Source: Thelephora terrestris (Eukaryota; Basidiomycota; Agaricomycetes; Thelephorales; Thelephoraceae). From it: a stretch of 64,000 nt of DNA. A program made the translations under genes and the position numbers. The DNA lies in contig WIUZ02000004.1 in assembly GCA_015956445.1 (NCBI GenBank), positions 1,612,001-1,676,000 on the forward strand. The letters run 5' to 3'. Below the pieces are notes generated by a model, which saw only the letters and a list, made by a program, of their open reading frames with translations, ran no database searches and was not told where the DNA came from. Below, piece by piece: positions 23,473 through 36,100 of this stretch (positions are counted from its first letter, which is position 1; each line of letters begins with the position of its first letter).

Positions 23473-24177
23473 TAGCGAACCCACGGGTGATCAGAAGAGA
23501 CTTCAGGGGTCTTTTCAAAGTTCCCTGCGTAAATACTTTACCGCTTTACCGGTCCCGGCCGGGTTGTTGTACGATACCGTATCGTTCCTGTATTGGATTG
23601 GTGTACCTTACTTCTACTTCCACCGAAAGCAAACTTAAGCTCAGGCCATGATTGAAGGAAATCGTAATTCCCGTTTTTTCATTGGAGAACAAGCAATCGT
23701 ACGCCGGGAGATACACACGGCCTCTAGTGCAGACAGAGTCTAGGACAGGAGAGGGAGAATCACAGGACGCAAGCCAACCGAAACTAATGCCACCGTTGTG
23801 AGGGGAAACACAAGATAAGAATCCCCATCACAAGAGAATTACAACAAAAAGAAGAAAGCAGAAGCCTATGGAAACACAATGGGACAAGGGGAGAGTACAG
23901 CTCGTATGTGAGGGAAGGGCTCATGGCGGACGGAATGACTGGAGGGGGGCAACAGTTCGGGAATCGGAACCGGCCTGGAGGGGCGGAAAGGGGATGGGTG
24001 GGGGGACCGCAAGGATTGACAGAATAAAAACATCTAGGGAGTAGCAAGATAAAAAGAGGGAAGGATGAGGATGATGGGTGCTTGAAGATTATACAATGAC
24101 CTTCACGCCCTCGAGCTACTACATGAGCGAGGAGAGATAAATATTTTAGGTCGATAGTGTCCTGCTCGACCGGGCGA
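23473..24177. other. Convergent intergenic region
   Basis: About 700 bp between two converging genes, so it holds two 3' ends. Purine-rich on the plus strand, with several AATAAA/ATAAA-like words (for example near 24016-24030 and 24137). I see no gene. Confidence 0.35.
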
Positions 24178-26326
24178 TTAAGGGTGGTTCACCGATCCCC
24201 ACATTGTCATCGAGAACGGCTGAGCCTGCTGAGGTTGCATGGTGACGTGAGGGGGCTGGTAGAAATTTTGGTGGGAAAGGTCGGTGGGAGGGGGATGGTG
24301 GGGAATGATGTGGGTCTCCTGCTGCTGCTGCTGCTGTTGACGTGCCGCGTTGAGAGTGCTTGTCCTCTTCCCAATCAGGCACTCGTGCTGGCCGCTAGCG
24401 AGCAGAGCCAAGCCGAGAGCTCCGTGCTCACCGCTGTGCTGATAGTGATACCTGAGGCCGTTCATATTCTTGTACCTTCTTGCACAGTCGCCGACACCGC
24501 AAGCGTAAGGACGGAGCTTCTTCTCGATCTCCCGGACCTCGCTGTCGCTCATACCCTCCTTCAACAGCTCGCCTTCCTTACATGGGGTGAAGTTACAGGA
24601 CCCGTGGGTCATGTGGTACTTCAGCCCGTTGGCCTGCTTGTAAGACTTGTTGCAATTGGGCTTGGGGCACTTGAACGGTTTGTTCACTAACAAGGAGCTA
24701 GCGGGACGGGAGATGGTGGATGTGAGCTGGTTCGTCCGCGACGTTGGCTGGGAAGACGTTATGGAGGTAATGTTTCCGCCGGCGTAGGTGGGTGAGCTCA
24801 ACGTTGGAGAGCTGACTCTTGAGCCATCGGGGCTATTTGCAGGGGTGGTGCCGGTGGAGAGGAGTAGAGATGGGGTGACAGTACCACTCCGCCCATTGAT
24901 CACGATGCCCTCCTGGTCTTCGGCGCTAGCGAGAGCCAAGGCATACTCTTTCGCACGAGCGTAAGCGGAGAGCACCTCGGTCTGCTCGAGGCCGCGCTTG
25001 TTCCGTCGGGACGCCGAAGAGAATGCATTGACGGATAGCCCCGATCGGCTGGGAAGCACGGTGGTAGTATCAAACGCAGAGACGGTAGGGTAGGCCATCA
25101 GGGGCGTGTGCACGGGAGTGTCGGGAGGGGACGATCCGCTTGAGGAAGGACCGCTGCTGTGGTCCATTTCCATCTCCATGTCATCAGGATCAAAGGGACC
25201 CTGGGGTGGATAGTATGTGGAGGTGGGCTGGGTGGTGGTTGGGTACGGAATGATGGGAGTGTTGTAAGTGCCGGTGCGAGGGTCCCAAACGACCACGTGG
25301 CACTCTTCGAAGTGCTCGACGAGCGCATGAAGGTCGTTCAGTTGAAGTCCACAACACGTGTAATCACGGCACTAAGGAATCAATGAGTAAGCCGGAAGGG
25401 AGGCAGAGTGGCAGCGCCAAGACCAACCATGTCTTCTTCTCTTCCGACGATGTTGAGTGCGTTTAACAATGAGCCCCTGTCACTCTCTATGCTCGAGCTG
25501 AGGCGAGTGGCCTTGAAGTCAGATGGGCTAGGGGAGAAGGACGAAGTTAGAGAGAGTTCTGGAAAGATGAGGCTGTATATAAGGCCACGGCGGAGCAGCC
25601 GTTGACCAATCGAAAAGTCCAGAAGCCATCTCTTGAATCAAGGCTGAACCAAGGTGAGAAAGGATACACTTGGCCGCCTGGAGCGGGAGGTCCCGAGTGA
25701 TGCATGTGTTTGGAGAGTAACACGTAAAACTGAGGTCAAAGTCTGGCCGAAGCCGAACTTAATTGGACGAATCCCGTTCAGGATTGTCATGATCACGAAA
25801 TCGCACGGATTGGTGCCGCTGAGGTAATCACAGTGGAGGGATGGATTGATCCACCCGGCGGTCCGAAGGCGACGGACGTAAGGGAGAGCGTGGTACAAAT
25901 GCACCACCGGTCATCCTCTCTCAACGGATGGGAAATGAAATGAGGAAGGGTTTCCCATAGCCTTGGAACAAGCGCCGAGGCATTGAACGATGTAACCCTC
26001 CAAGTGGGTGTATTTGATAAAGTTCATGGGTGATAGTGCGGAGCGTGGTAGTGATGCTTTGGGCGAAATCGAATACCAAGGAAAGGAGATACTCACTCTA
26101 AAGGGCCCAAGAGCTGACCAGGAGAGCAACCAGGGTAGAACCTGCTGCCGAAAGAGCCAGCTTTCCAAGTCTGAGGAGATTCGAGGAACTTTCGGGTATA
26201 AGAAGCAGGATTAAAAGGGCTGTTCGTGAATGAGCCCATAACGATGTCGTTTAGTTGGGAGGCAGATGAGGTTGCCTGATTTTGGTTCTCATGAGAGAGA
26301 AAGGTGATCGGCTGGGCAGCAGACAT
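24178..26326 (-). CDS. Sfp1-like C2H2 transcription regulator
   Basis: The terminal exon (25371-24178, 397 codons) and the exon before it (about 25598-25428) are firm. They read DFKATRLSSSIESDRGSLLN, EEDM|CRDYTCCGLQLNDLHALVEH, then two C2H2 fingers far downstream: KCPKPNCNKSYKQANGLKYH and CGVGDCARRYKNMNGLRYHY. This double-finger layout is that of Sfp1, which couples nutrient/TORC1 signals to ribosome-biogenesis genes in yeast. A CTG/CAG tract encodes a short poly-Gln (RQQQQQQQ) near 24320. The 5' end is tentative: a minus-strand exon at 26326-26095 (MSAAQPITF..., TRKFLESPQTWKAGSFGSRF) fits as exon 1, joined by an unusually long intron of about 500 nt. Alternatively it belongs to another gene. 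Confidence 0.75.
24319..24342. repeat. CTG/CAG trinucleotide tract
   Basis: Seven CTG units followed by TTG on the plus strand lie within the Sfp1-like coding exon, where the minus strand reads poly-Gln. It is short and in frame, so it could vary in length without shifting the frame. Confidence 0.8.
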
Positions 26327-28090
26327 TTTTTTGGGATATTGGGTGCTTAAAGCACGGAGAAAACAAGGAGAGGGCGGGCCTGGTGAGGCGAGAAGGCGGG
26401 ACGACGGCGACGTCGACAGGGGTGGGTGCGGATTAGAGGGAGAGGGAGTTGTCTCCCCAAGTCGGCCGAGCTCCGGATATTTACGTGCCCTGACTCTTCC
26501 GCCACCGCTGACTACCCATTACGGAAGTAATAAACAAGTCCAAACACGCCCCTGACCACCACCTTCTGCGTCCCATCCCATCTCCAGCCTCTCTTGGGTC
26601 AGATTCGACCTTTCCGTTCAACTGCGTGCAGTTCAAGCAGATCCTCTGCTATGCTCCATGTTCTGCCCTACCATTTCTGCAGAAATGAACGCCGCTGCTT
26701 GACGCAACGGCGCTCCGGGCCGGTGCACCCTCGCATACATCCTCGATCAAATTTGATGAACGGATCTCCAGCCGTTTCGCACCTGCGTGGATGCAGTGCG
26801 ATGAGCATATGATTGCCTGTATGTAACGTGTCTACTCCTGGTGATTTAGTACGCCACGAGGATTTCTCATCAATTATTGTTCGACATGCCTGTGTCCAGC
26901 CCTCCAGCTAATCTCTTCCATCTCGCACCCATTAACACCCCAAGAGAGGTTAGCCGCAAAGCACCCGAATCGGCATCGGCCGGAAGCACACCCCAAGCCT
27001 GCGCCTGCGCTCAGGCTCAGCCACGGTCATGGGCACACGCGAAACGACGCTGTTCCGGGTAAGACTAGTCGTGTGACGCATCCCCTGTACACATGACCGT
27101 TACGTTAACTAATAATGCTGAGATTCCAGCAGCCCAGGGTTCCCAGTCCTTGGATAATGTATAGCCGGCATCACGGACTACGGATGATTAACCCGACTGC
27201 CTATGCTTCTGTCTGTAGCCGAGGATTAGATCGTCCAGAGGTGATTTTCCTTTGTCTATGCGTTCGTTGCTGGGATCCTTTACACCAGTCTTCGATCTCG
27301 ACAGAACTTATGATCAAAACTGACGGTAGTTATTCAAAAGGTTAAAATTTCTCGCCATCAAAGGATCGTTCGCCTGGGGAGAGGGCGTCACAGATTCGCC
27401 AGCACGTGCCTATTAAGCCCACAGCCGGGGAAAAGGTGGGAAAAGGCAAGGCGGACCAGGGCAGACCCTGGCAGACCCCACCCCTGACATGTGCATGAAC
27501 CTCTGGCAATCACTCGGATACGCATAGCGGAATGACCATCAAACCCGTAGTGCGTTACGACAATAGCCGTGGGCTGATCGTTGCAAGGAGATATACAGCC
27601 CATATATGTTGTCCACATCCCCATGGGTCGACGAGATGAAACCAACAAAGTCCACCGGATGAACCAACCCGAGAGTCGGAAATGTAAATGTACCGTGGCA
27701 GACGAGCTCGTCATCCTGACTGCATCGCCATTGACTCCCACGACGCCATTGGACACCAGCTTGCGCAACGCCCATGGCCATTTCCACCCTAGCCCCAGTG
27801 GTCTAACTACCCTGGGTAGGTAGAGTGCGTTCTGACTTGCTCTCTCTCACGGACGGGTGGATTTTGACACATTCGAGTCCACCTGCCCCAAGTATTTGGA
27901 ATACTGCCACCTCGGCATACATAATTGTCCCATACCAACCAACAGGTGTAATTTATAGACGCGGACAAGCGGTTTGGATGCGGACGATGTCGGCGTAAAA
28001 CGCGATCAGACTCGTGCAGTATATAATAACTGGGGGAACTTCATGTCAAATGGGACAGGATACAAAAAGCACCGATATTATTATCTGTCA
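26327..28090. other. Long intergenic region
   Basis: About 1.76 kb without a supported gene. Several 60-130-codon frames exist on both strands (for example 27388-27768 minus, 27581-27823 plus), but they overlap one another and lack introns or family motifs. It may contain the Sfp1-like promoter (right of 26326) and the 3' region of the secreted-protein gene ending at 28091. Confidence 0.4.
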
Positions 28091-28969
28091 TCAGCTCGAC
28101 AGAGTCTGTACAAGATTTGACACCCAGCCACCATCAACAATGTGGGTCCCAACTGAGCCGTTCGCGCCATCGTTACCTTCATATATCCCTTCTTGATCGA
28201 CACTTTTTGATATAACGGCTTCACTGGTCGAGCATGTCGAGGTGGGGACGCAATCGTGATGAGGTGTCGATGATCTCACGCAGGTGCCAGGAGAGTCTTC
28301 CAGGTCCGTCGGCCTCTGGTTTTCAGAACACCAGATAGAAAGGGATGTCGAACAATGTGCCAAAGCCCTGGAGAGCGGGGGGGTTGTAAGGGAGAAAGCC
28401 TGGGGACCCATTAAGGGAGAGTTGGGCGGGCCGGAATACAAGGGAGGGTACACATGCACGTCCACGGAGGGCTCCAGTGAACAGAGATCGGAAGGAAAGG
28501 CGTGCTGGTCGGAACGAACTCGGACCTTGGTTGTGTTTGGACCTTTCGCAGGAGGTGCAGCCCATGTACACAGGTCCTCCAGGGAACTGGATGAGTTGCC
28601 GATGGACTTGTCTATGAAGTCCTCGAGGGGTTCCCGGGGACGATCTGATGTGGACTCCAACCCCTTTGATCTCGGACGAGAAGGAAGCCGGTCTAGAAGA
28701 GGGGTGACCTTGCGTATTTCCACGTTTTCTGTAGCACAGCCGATTGAAAGATCTCCTGTATTGAATCGGTGCGTGAGGATGCGAGGCTTCCCTCATAGAC
28801 GTGACCACCCACCATAAAGACCTCGCTTCTTATGGGACCCCAGGGAAGCCACCCTACGACCGCTGCCACGAGGAGGTGCAGTGACAGAAGAGTTTTCGGA
28901 CTTGCCATTGGCCGAGCTAGCGACAACGAGGCAAGCAACGAAGAGAGCAGAACCAGATGCAATCCTCAT
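28091..28969 (-). CDS. Small predicted secreted protein
   Basis: Exons 28969-28813 and 28755-28091, joined by a 57-nt GT-AG intron, give 273 residues. The N-terminus is a good signal peptide (MRIASGSALFVACLVVASSA). The mature part is polar and probably disordered, with KKR and RR sites that Kex2-like proteases could cut, and about nine cysteines concentrated in the second half. I recognise no domain. A TATA-like CATAAATATCG lies about 95 bp upstream on the same strand. Its architecture is that of a small secreted protein or effector candidate. Its start faces the divergent gene at 29367 across 397 bp. The reading frame is long relative to chance, but evidence for translation is indirect. Confidence 0.5.
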
Positions 28970-29366
28970 GGTGTAGAACGAATGCAGGCAACAGTGACTC
29001 AGAAGTTCTCTCCAGGAGAAAGTTAAGACGAAAGTTGAGAGGACAGGAGAGGGAATGTTTCGACGATATTTATGTCGTCCTTCAGGGGCAGCCGGCAACT
29101 ACAATTTCGTTTCAGAGCCCTGCGTAGCGTCATTGATGACGATGCCATCGGTGAGCTGAGGACGTCCCCCGCTGGTGGTGGACGAAAAGGCCGTGGGTAA
29201 TCGCCGTGGACGGCGGAGCTGAGCGGTATTTTGATCATCACCTCAGCCACACTTTCCTCCGCATGGCAGCCATGACCCTCGCCACTCCCAGCCCTGTGCT
29301 TTGCCCACGAGAAACGACTATATAGCTCAAAAACCAAAGGTTTCATATCCACAACAGACCGTCACC
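28970..29366. promoter_or_regulatory. Divergent promoter, secreted protein and 29367 gene
   Basis: A 397-bp spacer between divergent start codons. It carries TATA-like words on both sides: ATAAATA on the minus strand near 29068 and CTATATAGC on the plus strand near 29320, about 45 bp before ATG 29367. Confidence 0.45.
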
Positions 29367-30131
29367 ATGTCCATCCAATCCCTCAGAGCCTCACTGGAGT
29401 TGCTCAACACTACCCCCGGTGCCCAATCGTCCTTCAACGTTCCGCCGAGGGTGATCTACCACCAAAATGCCCAAGATGTGATGGTAATCCAAGGCTTGCA
29501 CTACGCCGTCGAAGAAGCCCTTGCCAACGTCAACGAACTGGGCTCATCAGACCCACCCCTCGATCCCCATCGTCGGTGCCTCAAGCGCCTCCAACAGAAC
29601 CTGATCGATATCGCCCAAATCTTGGAAAATGTTGAGGAGAGGACGTTGCAGTGAGTTCCAAACTTTACCTGAAGCCCCAAACGCAATGTTCCTCATGCCA
29701 TACCCCAAAGTAACATAACCAATCATGCATCCACTTCGCAGGCACCAATCGTGGCGGAAGAAGATCCGACCACCCAACCAACAACAGAACCCTGTGGTGG
29801 CGTTCCATTGCCAACTACATCCGCCCCCGCACGTTCTTGCATTGAAGACTCTGGCCAGTTGGTTATGTTCCGCCCAGAGCCTCCTCGATCAGACCTGAAG
29901 ACTTTTACCACACCTCCATCGGAAAATCGCATGCTATCATATCGACCAACGCTCGGCTGTCGATCCAAACGCAAGTCTTTTGACGAAAGCGACAGCCAAC
30001 TTCCTCCAGCTAAACGACCAAGGCGCAATTTGAAAGGCTCTGTATACCTTCGCCCGACACACCAAAGACAGAAAGGACAAGCTTCGGTCTTCGGTTGGGC
30101 AAGATGGATGTTCTCGGGGTTTGGGCAATGA
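29367..30131 (+). CDS. Hypothetical protein, 2 exons
   Basis: Exons 29367-29650 and 29711-30131 give a 234-residue frame. The N-terminal 95 residues look helical and folded (MSIQSLRASLELLNTTPG, LHYAVEEALANVNELG, LKRLQQNLIDIAQILENVEE). The rest is polar with a nuclear-signal-like KRPRRNLK, ending GWARWMFSGFGQ. The acceptor I use (CCCCAAAG at 29710) is weak but keeps the long frame open. The stronger-looking CGCAG acceptor at 29741 would change the frame and end after about 50 codons. I recognise no domain. It is followed by the permease relic on the same strand. Confidence 0.5.
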
Positions 30132-30649
30132 CGTGACGTTGTATTGGGTCTTCATCTCTCCTGTCATAAATGATTGACACCTGTTGAGTCCAAGAAAATT
30201 CTATGCTCTCCGGTTGCTGTGGCTTGAAGTGGATGACTGTCGGTGACGATCCGATATGATGAGCGTGACGCTCACTTGCGCTGACCATGTTGCGTGTGCG
30301 ACACTATCGCATACGCCTCGGCTGTTGTTGTGGAATGGAACAACCGCCACATTCAAATCGCCAATTGACCCCTTGATGATGCCGTAGCCGCTCACCGCTC
30401 AAAAATTGCCTCCGTCGCTCGAGCCGTCAGCTTGCTGCACTGAACATCGCACGCGGCTCTGTGTTGAACGTGCGAGAGTCGATAAACCCGACAGCTACAC
30501 AACGAATCCAGCCTTTTCTAAAGTTTCCGTAACGGTGTCGTGGCCAGATAACAGGCTGCAATGGCCTACCTGATCCTTAACACTCACCTCCTTTTGTTCT
30601 GTTTTTCCTCATTCCCCCCTGTTCATTTGCTCTGCTGCCGTCGCACTGT

Positions 30650-32700
30650 CTCCCGCTTTTCAGTGAGTCTCGAAGAAGCACCTGCTTTGAAAGCTATCTG
30701 GAATCTCCCTAGACTGGAATTCGTGCTGATCTCACGACCTGGGTGAGCCACTTGCGTGATCTATGTAGTATGTAATCCCTTGAACTGAACGATTTTTAAG
30801 CAGGCTGTGATGACATACATTGCTAGCGTCTACCTATGATAGCGACGCTATCACATAACCCCTTGCGCAGATATACGTAAACGCGGCGATCCTCTCCGAC
30901 AGGAAGGCACGTGCGTTTGTTCAACAAACTGCGACTATCCCACCTGCAGTGAAGACGTACGCCGTGAGTTGATAGCAGCCACTGCCACTATATCCGCTCT
31001 GGCATCTACTGCTATGGGCCTTATCGCAAACCTGCCGCTCGGCTGCCCTAGGACTCATTCTTGGTGCATGCATGGGTGACGCGCATGACGATGAGCTCCA
31101 CGTCGCCCTCATCACGAATGACGGTCGAGAGTAGTTGGCTTATTCGATTGTCGGGTTCCACGGCTCGGGCCCAATAACCTACCAAGCGGTGCCCATGGAA
31201 GGGTAAGTTGTTCTAGCTTTGATTGGTATCTGTCGGCCTAGCCTTATGCTCTGAGCTATCACAGTGCTCTTCTTCATTCTATCCTTGTTCGGGCTTAGGA
31301 AATTGGTGCGAATCGCTCCTCGTGAGTGTGGGAGCTGGAATCAGTTGTCTATCGCGTTCATCGGCCTTTGTGAGCGAGCTATTACCCACGCATCCTAGCA
31401 TATTCATCAATGCAAAGAAGCACCAGCCGGATTGGGGGTTATTGGAGGTGACACTGTGAATTTAATGGGATGCTGCACTGCGGAACGTATGTCGTACGAA
31501 CCTTTCACCCGACGTGCAACTGATTCTCCTATTGAGACTTCATCACTGGTTTTTCGGGGTGTTGTGCCAGCTACGTCCTGCAAAACCCTACAACGTGGCT
31601 GGAAGTCTCTCTCGGAAGGTGTGTCCCAGGTTTTGCCACTCCATGATTACTTTTTCACGGATATTGAAGCTTCTCAATGATCTATCTGATAATGTACTGC
31701 ATACGGCGCGATATTAATTTCAATTTTCTTGGGTTTTATCATTCCTTGGCCCAAGTTAACTCCAGTCACTTGTTACCATGCTTTATGTCGATATTCTCGG
31801 TCAGTGCACACGCAACGTGCACCGGAGTAATTTCTGACGACCGGCTATTGTAGATACCACCGGGTATATGCTTTCTTCCGGTTCTGTTTAGAACTTGCGT
31901 CTCACGGTCCCGAATAGTGCTTTGGTACTCCATGGCGAAGTTTGCGGGCCTCCGAGATCCCGTCACACTAGATTTCGAGGGGGCCGACGTCGGCTTAGTG
32001 TATCGATGCGATTACAATCAGTATCGGTTCCCTCCTTGGAACTTCATTAGCAAAAGTGTCCATTGAACCCGCCACTGGCATTGTAGGCACGTATCACTCC
32101 GAATGATTTCTACTACTTCTTCCCGCATGAGGCTGACATGTTAACCACTTCACAGGGTGGAAAGACGGCTATCACGGCCGCCGCTGCTGGACTAATGTTC
32201 TTCATCTCAAACTTCTTCGTCCAAATCTTTGCTTCCATCCCATCGTGGGATCATTGATGATCAAGAAAGCACACTGAATCCTGGTGCAGGATGCTCATAT
32301 AGACATTTCACTTCATGTTTGCATCATCCAGCGCCCGCGAGATCAAACTGGAACTACATTGGAGACTCCGCGCGCCCACTTTCCTGACTATCATCATAAC
32401 CCCATTATCCTACAAGTTGAGCTCGTATCCTTTCTATCGCTTGACTTGCGACGGCTGATGGAAACCAGTCTCCCCTCCACTCTCTGCCCCCTAATTTTAT
32501 CTACTCTATCTAACCCAGCATCGCATATGGGATATCGCTGCTATTACCTCCTATGGTATAATAAGCTCTGTGCCTTGGGCCCTCCGCAGGGTTCCCAGCG
32601 GGAGGATCTCATACGATGCTGCGGAACCGTGGATCATACCCACAAGCGGAATTACGCCTCCTTGGATGTAAGTTTCGGCTTCAATAGTTTCGAAATCCCA
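30650..32700 (+). pseudogene. Decayed AzgA-like purine permease (NCS2 family)
   Basis: Pieces of a fungal hypoxanthine-adenine-guanine H+ symporter occur in the right order but in different frames. In sequence they are: IYVNAAILSD and GTCVCSTNCDYPTCSED (30870-30960); RRELIAATATISALASTAM; SIVGFHGSGPITYQAVPMEG (31140-31203); FFILSLFGLRKLVRIAP (31270-31320); and GVIGGDTVNLMGC. These are followed by MLYVDILG (31778), LYSMAKFAGLRDPVTLDFEG (31922-31980), DAITISIGSLLGTSLAKVSI, KTAITAAAAGLMFFISNFFV (32165-32225) and WNYIGDSA (32350). Remnants of splice sites remain (VPMEG|GTAAGT, IAPR|GTGAG). Several frameshifts and in-frame stops interrupt it, some family blocks are missing, and no single frame covers more than a fraction. 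It is a host gene that has been lost, not a transposon. A few of the breaks could be unrecognised introns. Confidence 0.8.
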
Positions 32701-33169
32701 GGGACCTTACTGATTACCGCCGACCGGGACCGCTTCAATGCAGTATGAAGCTCATGGGACACGGTAGCAATACAGGTCCCGCGCTCGACGACTTGCAAAC
32801 GAGACCAACTTCAAAAGACTATGTCGATCTTCAGGGGCGGCAGCTCGGAGATAGGCCACGACCAATCATCGACTGAACAGAAGACCAGAGCTCCCGCTTA
32901 AGCTCAGGCTCCCATCTCTTCTCTTCTATTGGTTGATCTTGTCGTATCTGGGTTGTAAATATTACATCCGTTTCAATATGATAAAGATCTAGGTTTGCGA
33001 TAACGCTTACACGTCCAGAGAAGATGGCGATTGAAATCACTTTCGCTGACAGCGGATGCTGTTCTTGCATCCTCACAGTCTGCCACTAATCTAAGAGGAC
33101 GATATCTACCTGTATTTCTATGGGAATGAAGCAGGTTCGAGGACACCCTAAATCTGTTTCATCGGCATA
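32701..33169. other. Intergenic between permease relic and SLC26 gene
   Basis: About 470 bp lying at converging 3' ends. I see no gene; the 3' end of the relic may extend to about 32750. Confidence 0.35.
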
Positions 33170-36100
33170 TCATCTGGTTGCCAAAGCCGACAAAAGAATG
33201 TCGTAGTCAACCTTCGCAGCTGCGGACAAAATCAGTGAAATCTCGCGCCATGCGGTGGTATCACTTGCCTCTCATGACAAGCCTAGTGAAGACCCTAGCG
33301 AGATCCGGTTGTTCCCGTTCCAGCACCTTCAACTTCTCGCGACTCAGTTTCCATACCACTGCATCCCGTTCCACCAAAACCGTCGCGTTCCTCTCCAACC
33401 CAGAAAGGCCAGTCAATTCACCGGCTAAAGTTCCAGGGACCATCGACTCTTCGATGGTGGGGGAGTGTTCCGCGAAGCGATACAATGCCCTCAAAACACC
33501 AGATTCGATTATGTATAAAGCGTCTGAGACGTCTCCTTGCTTGAACAACACGTGCCCTTCAGGCAGGGTTTGACGTTCTAGGTAATTCACGAGAGGTTTG
33601 AACTGTTCCGCGTCGAATTCTGGATTGTATGAAAACGCTTTGGCTATAGTGTGCGCAGGTTCTCGCCCCGGTTGTTCTGGAGACCCAGGGGGAGACGATA
33701 GATCTGTTGAGGCTAGATAAGTACTGCACGCGTGGATCGCGCTTGGAAGTCACTTGACCTTTGCAAAATGTTCGTTGTCCAGCATCATGCAAATGGGAGA
33801 GCCTTGGCGAGCCCGCCAGGGTAATTGGATCAAGCGAGATACCTCCCTGTCGCCCAGGCAGTGCTGGAATCTATGTGTCAGTCCATCACACAAGTGTTTC
33901 AGGGGAGTACAGACCCAGGGCTGATGTAGATCCCTCCTTTTGTACGGAGAACCAGGCACGCAGGTAAACGTTTTCGCTCCCTATCGAACTAGGTGAAGGG
34001 GTATCAGGTGAGGAGCTAATAAAAATACGTACACTCCATGACATCGTTGCATGTTTCGAAACATTCAACGTATTCCTCGTCAAAAAGCCCCACGCTGCTC
34101 AAAGATTTCCCAACCGAAGAGTCCACACGGAACCCGCAGAACACAAGGACAACCATCTTTGACGAAAGCAACCGCTGGAGCCGAACAAAACCTTCTGCAG
34201 CAGACATATCCACGCCATAAACCAGCGACAGATCCACGACTAAGAACCTGATCGGGTTCTGCGCCCATGAGTCGCCCTCAACTAGGCCCCGGATTGATTC
34301 TTCGACGTTCGTGATCGTGCCGAAGAAGAGGAAACCCTGGAGGCGAACGATGGTGGTCTGTTTTGATACCTCTCGTAGATAGGCTCGGTGAGCACTAGGT
34401 CTCCGGACGGTTGACATGGCGGTCTCGCCGGTGTGAAGTGCGCGGATGCTGTTGTGCTGGGAATTCTGGACCACAAAGAAAAAGCCTGAGGGAAATCAGA
34501 TGAAGTCGGTGTGCTATCCAGTCTCTATATCAACTCACAACTGGCAACTATGCCAAAAAGGACCCCGGCCACAAAGTCCCAGACGGTCATCGCGATCATG
34601 ATTGAGACGATCGTAAGGTATTCCAGCTTATTTACCCGGTTTCGTGTATCCCAGAGTGCCTCTTTCACAAGGTCGATTCCTAGTACAAAGATCAGAGCAC
34701 CAACGAGCATCACGGCTTGAAATGCACAGTGAGCTGCCTTACCAACTGTCATAGGCTGACACTCACGAATGTATGAGATGGGGCCCGTCCCAATTACAAG
34801 AAGTAACGCGGTAGCCCCTGCGAGCATAAACCCGGCCACGCGCGTGGTGCCACCTACACGGTAGAACCTATTGGGTAGTTAGGGTCAATGGTTGTGCGGT
34901 ATCGTGTGGAGTGCTGACAGTAGGGTATTGACATAGACAAGGTAATTGGGTCTGCAAAATAAGAAGTAAGTGGTAGTATGGGACGCCCCGGACTGTTGCG
35001 TACACAGTGCCAAACATCCCTGCGAGCAAGTTAGAGTAGCCATGAGCGACAAGCTCCTTGTTTGTATCGACGTCCTCGTTCAAAGAGACAGCTAGGGAAA
35101 AGAATCAACTAAGAGCGATGTACTTAGTTGGCTGTACACTTACATAGAGCTGGAACGTTAAGGGGCGGGTGGAGGATGTTGAAGAACAGTCTACAAGATG
35201 GTTAACCACGGGATGGACCGAAAAAATAACTCGCGCGTACAATGCCAACTGGGTAGGGAATGCATTCCAAAAGGGGCCCCATTGGATTGCCCGGAAGTCT
35301 AGAAAGGTGTTTAGCGGGGACTGAACCCGGGAACAAACTCGAATGAACGAACCGAAGAGAGTGTAAAACTTGTACCAAGGGTCATTTGAGCCGCCGGTGG
35401 TGAAAAGCCAACCAGCCGCTCGCAATTCCCCAAGGTTTAAACGGCCGATAGCGACGATCACATAAAATACGATAGGAATGAGGAGAAAATCTAAAGAGGC
35501 TCAGCACAGCGCCTTCCCCTTCCCAACGCATGACCTACATGCAGGAAATATGAGTTGATGATGATATTTGTGCGTAATGACCCTCAGGAGAATTGCGAGA
35601 CAGAATGCGGGTAACCACAGCACAAGGTTGTGGAGGTTGAGGAATAACCACTGGAGCATCCTATAAGACAGCGAGAAGTCTTCGTCCTTGAGTCCAGTGC
35701 AAACCGCACATCTGAGTGTATACACGTCAGCATTTGGCTCGATATTACCAGAAGCCCACAGACCCAGTGACAATAAGGAACACTCCCACACCCCCAATAC
35801 ACCCAATGAGGATGTGGCGGGGGAAGAAACCGATGAGGGCGCCAAGCCGTAAGGCACCGAGGAGAAAGAAGGTTAAGCCTGTCAAAATCGACGAGAAGGC
35901 GAAGGCAGCGAGCGTGGTGGCGATGACTTCATGCGGCCTTCCCTCTCCAATTTCGCTAGCCAATGATGTCGCGATAATATGGAAGAACGGCTGTTAAAAA
36001 AATAGACGCTAAGCCAGGTGAAAGTGGCCATGTGATCAGATCATACCACCACTTCGATCATCATGCTGCCGTTGGCGCCTGCGAAACCACTCTTGCCAGA

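Noticed and set aside
24157-24690. 177-codon plus-strand frame
   Set aside because: It is the antisense shadow of the Sfp1-like zinc-finger exon; the minus frame has the real C2H2 motifs.
32284-32748. 154-codon plus-strand frame
   Set aside because: It crosses the 3' part of the purine-permease relic in a different frame from the conserved blocks, so it is not a separate gene.
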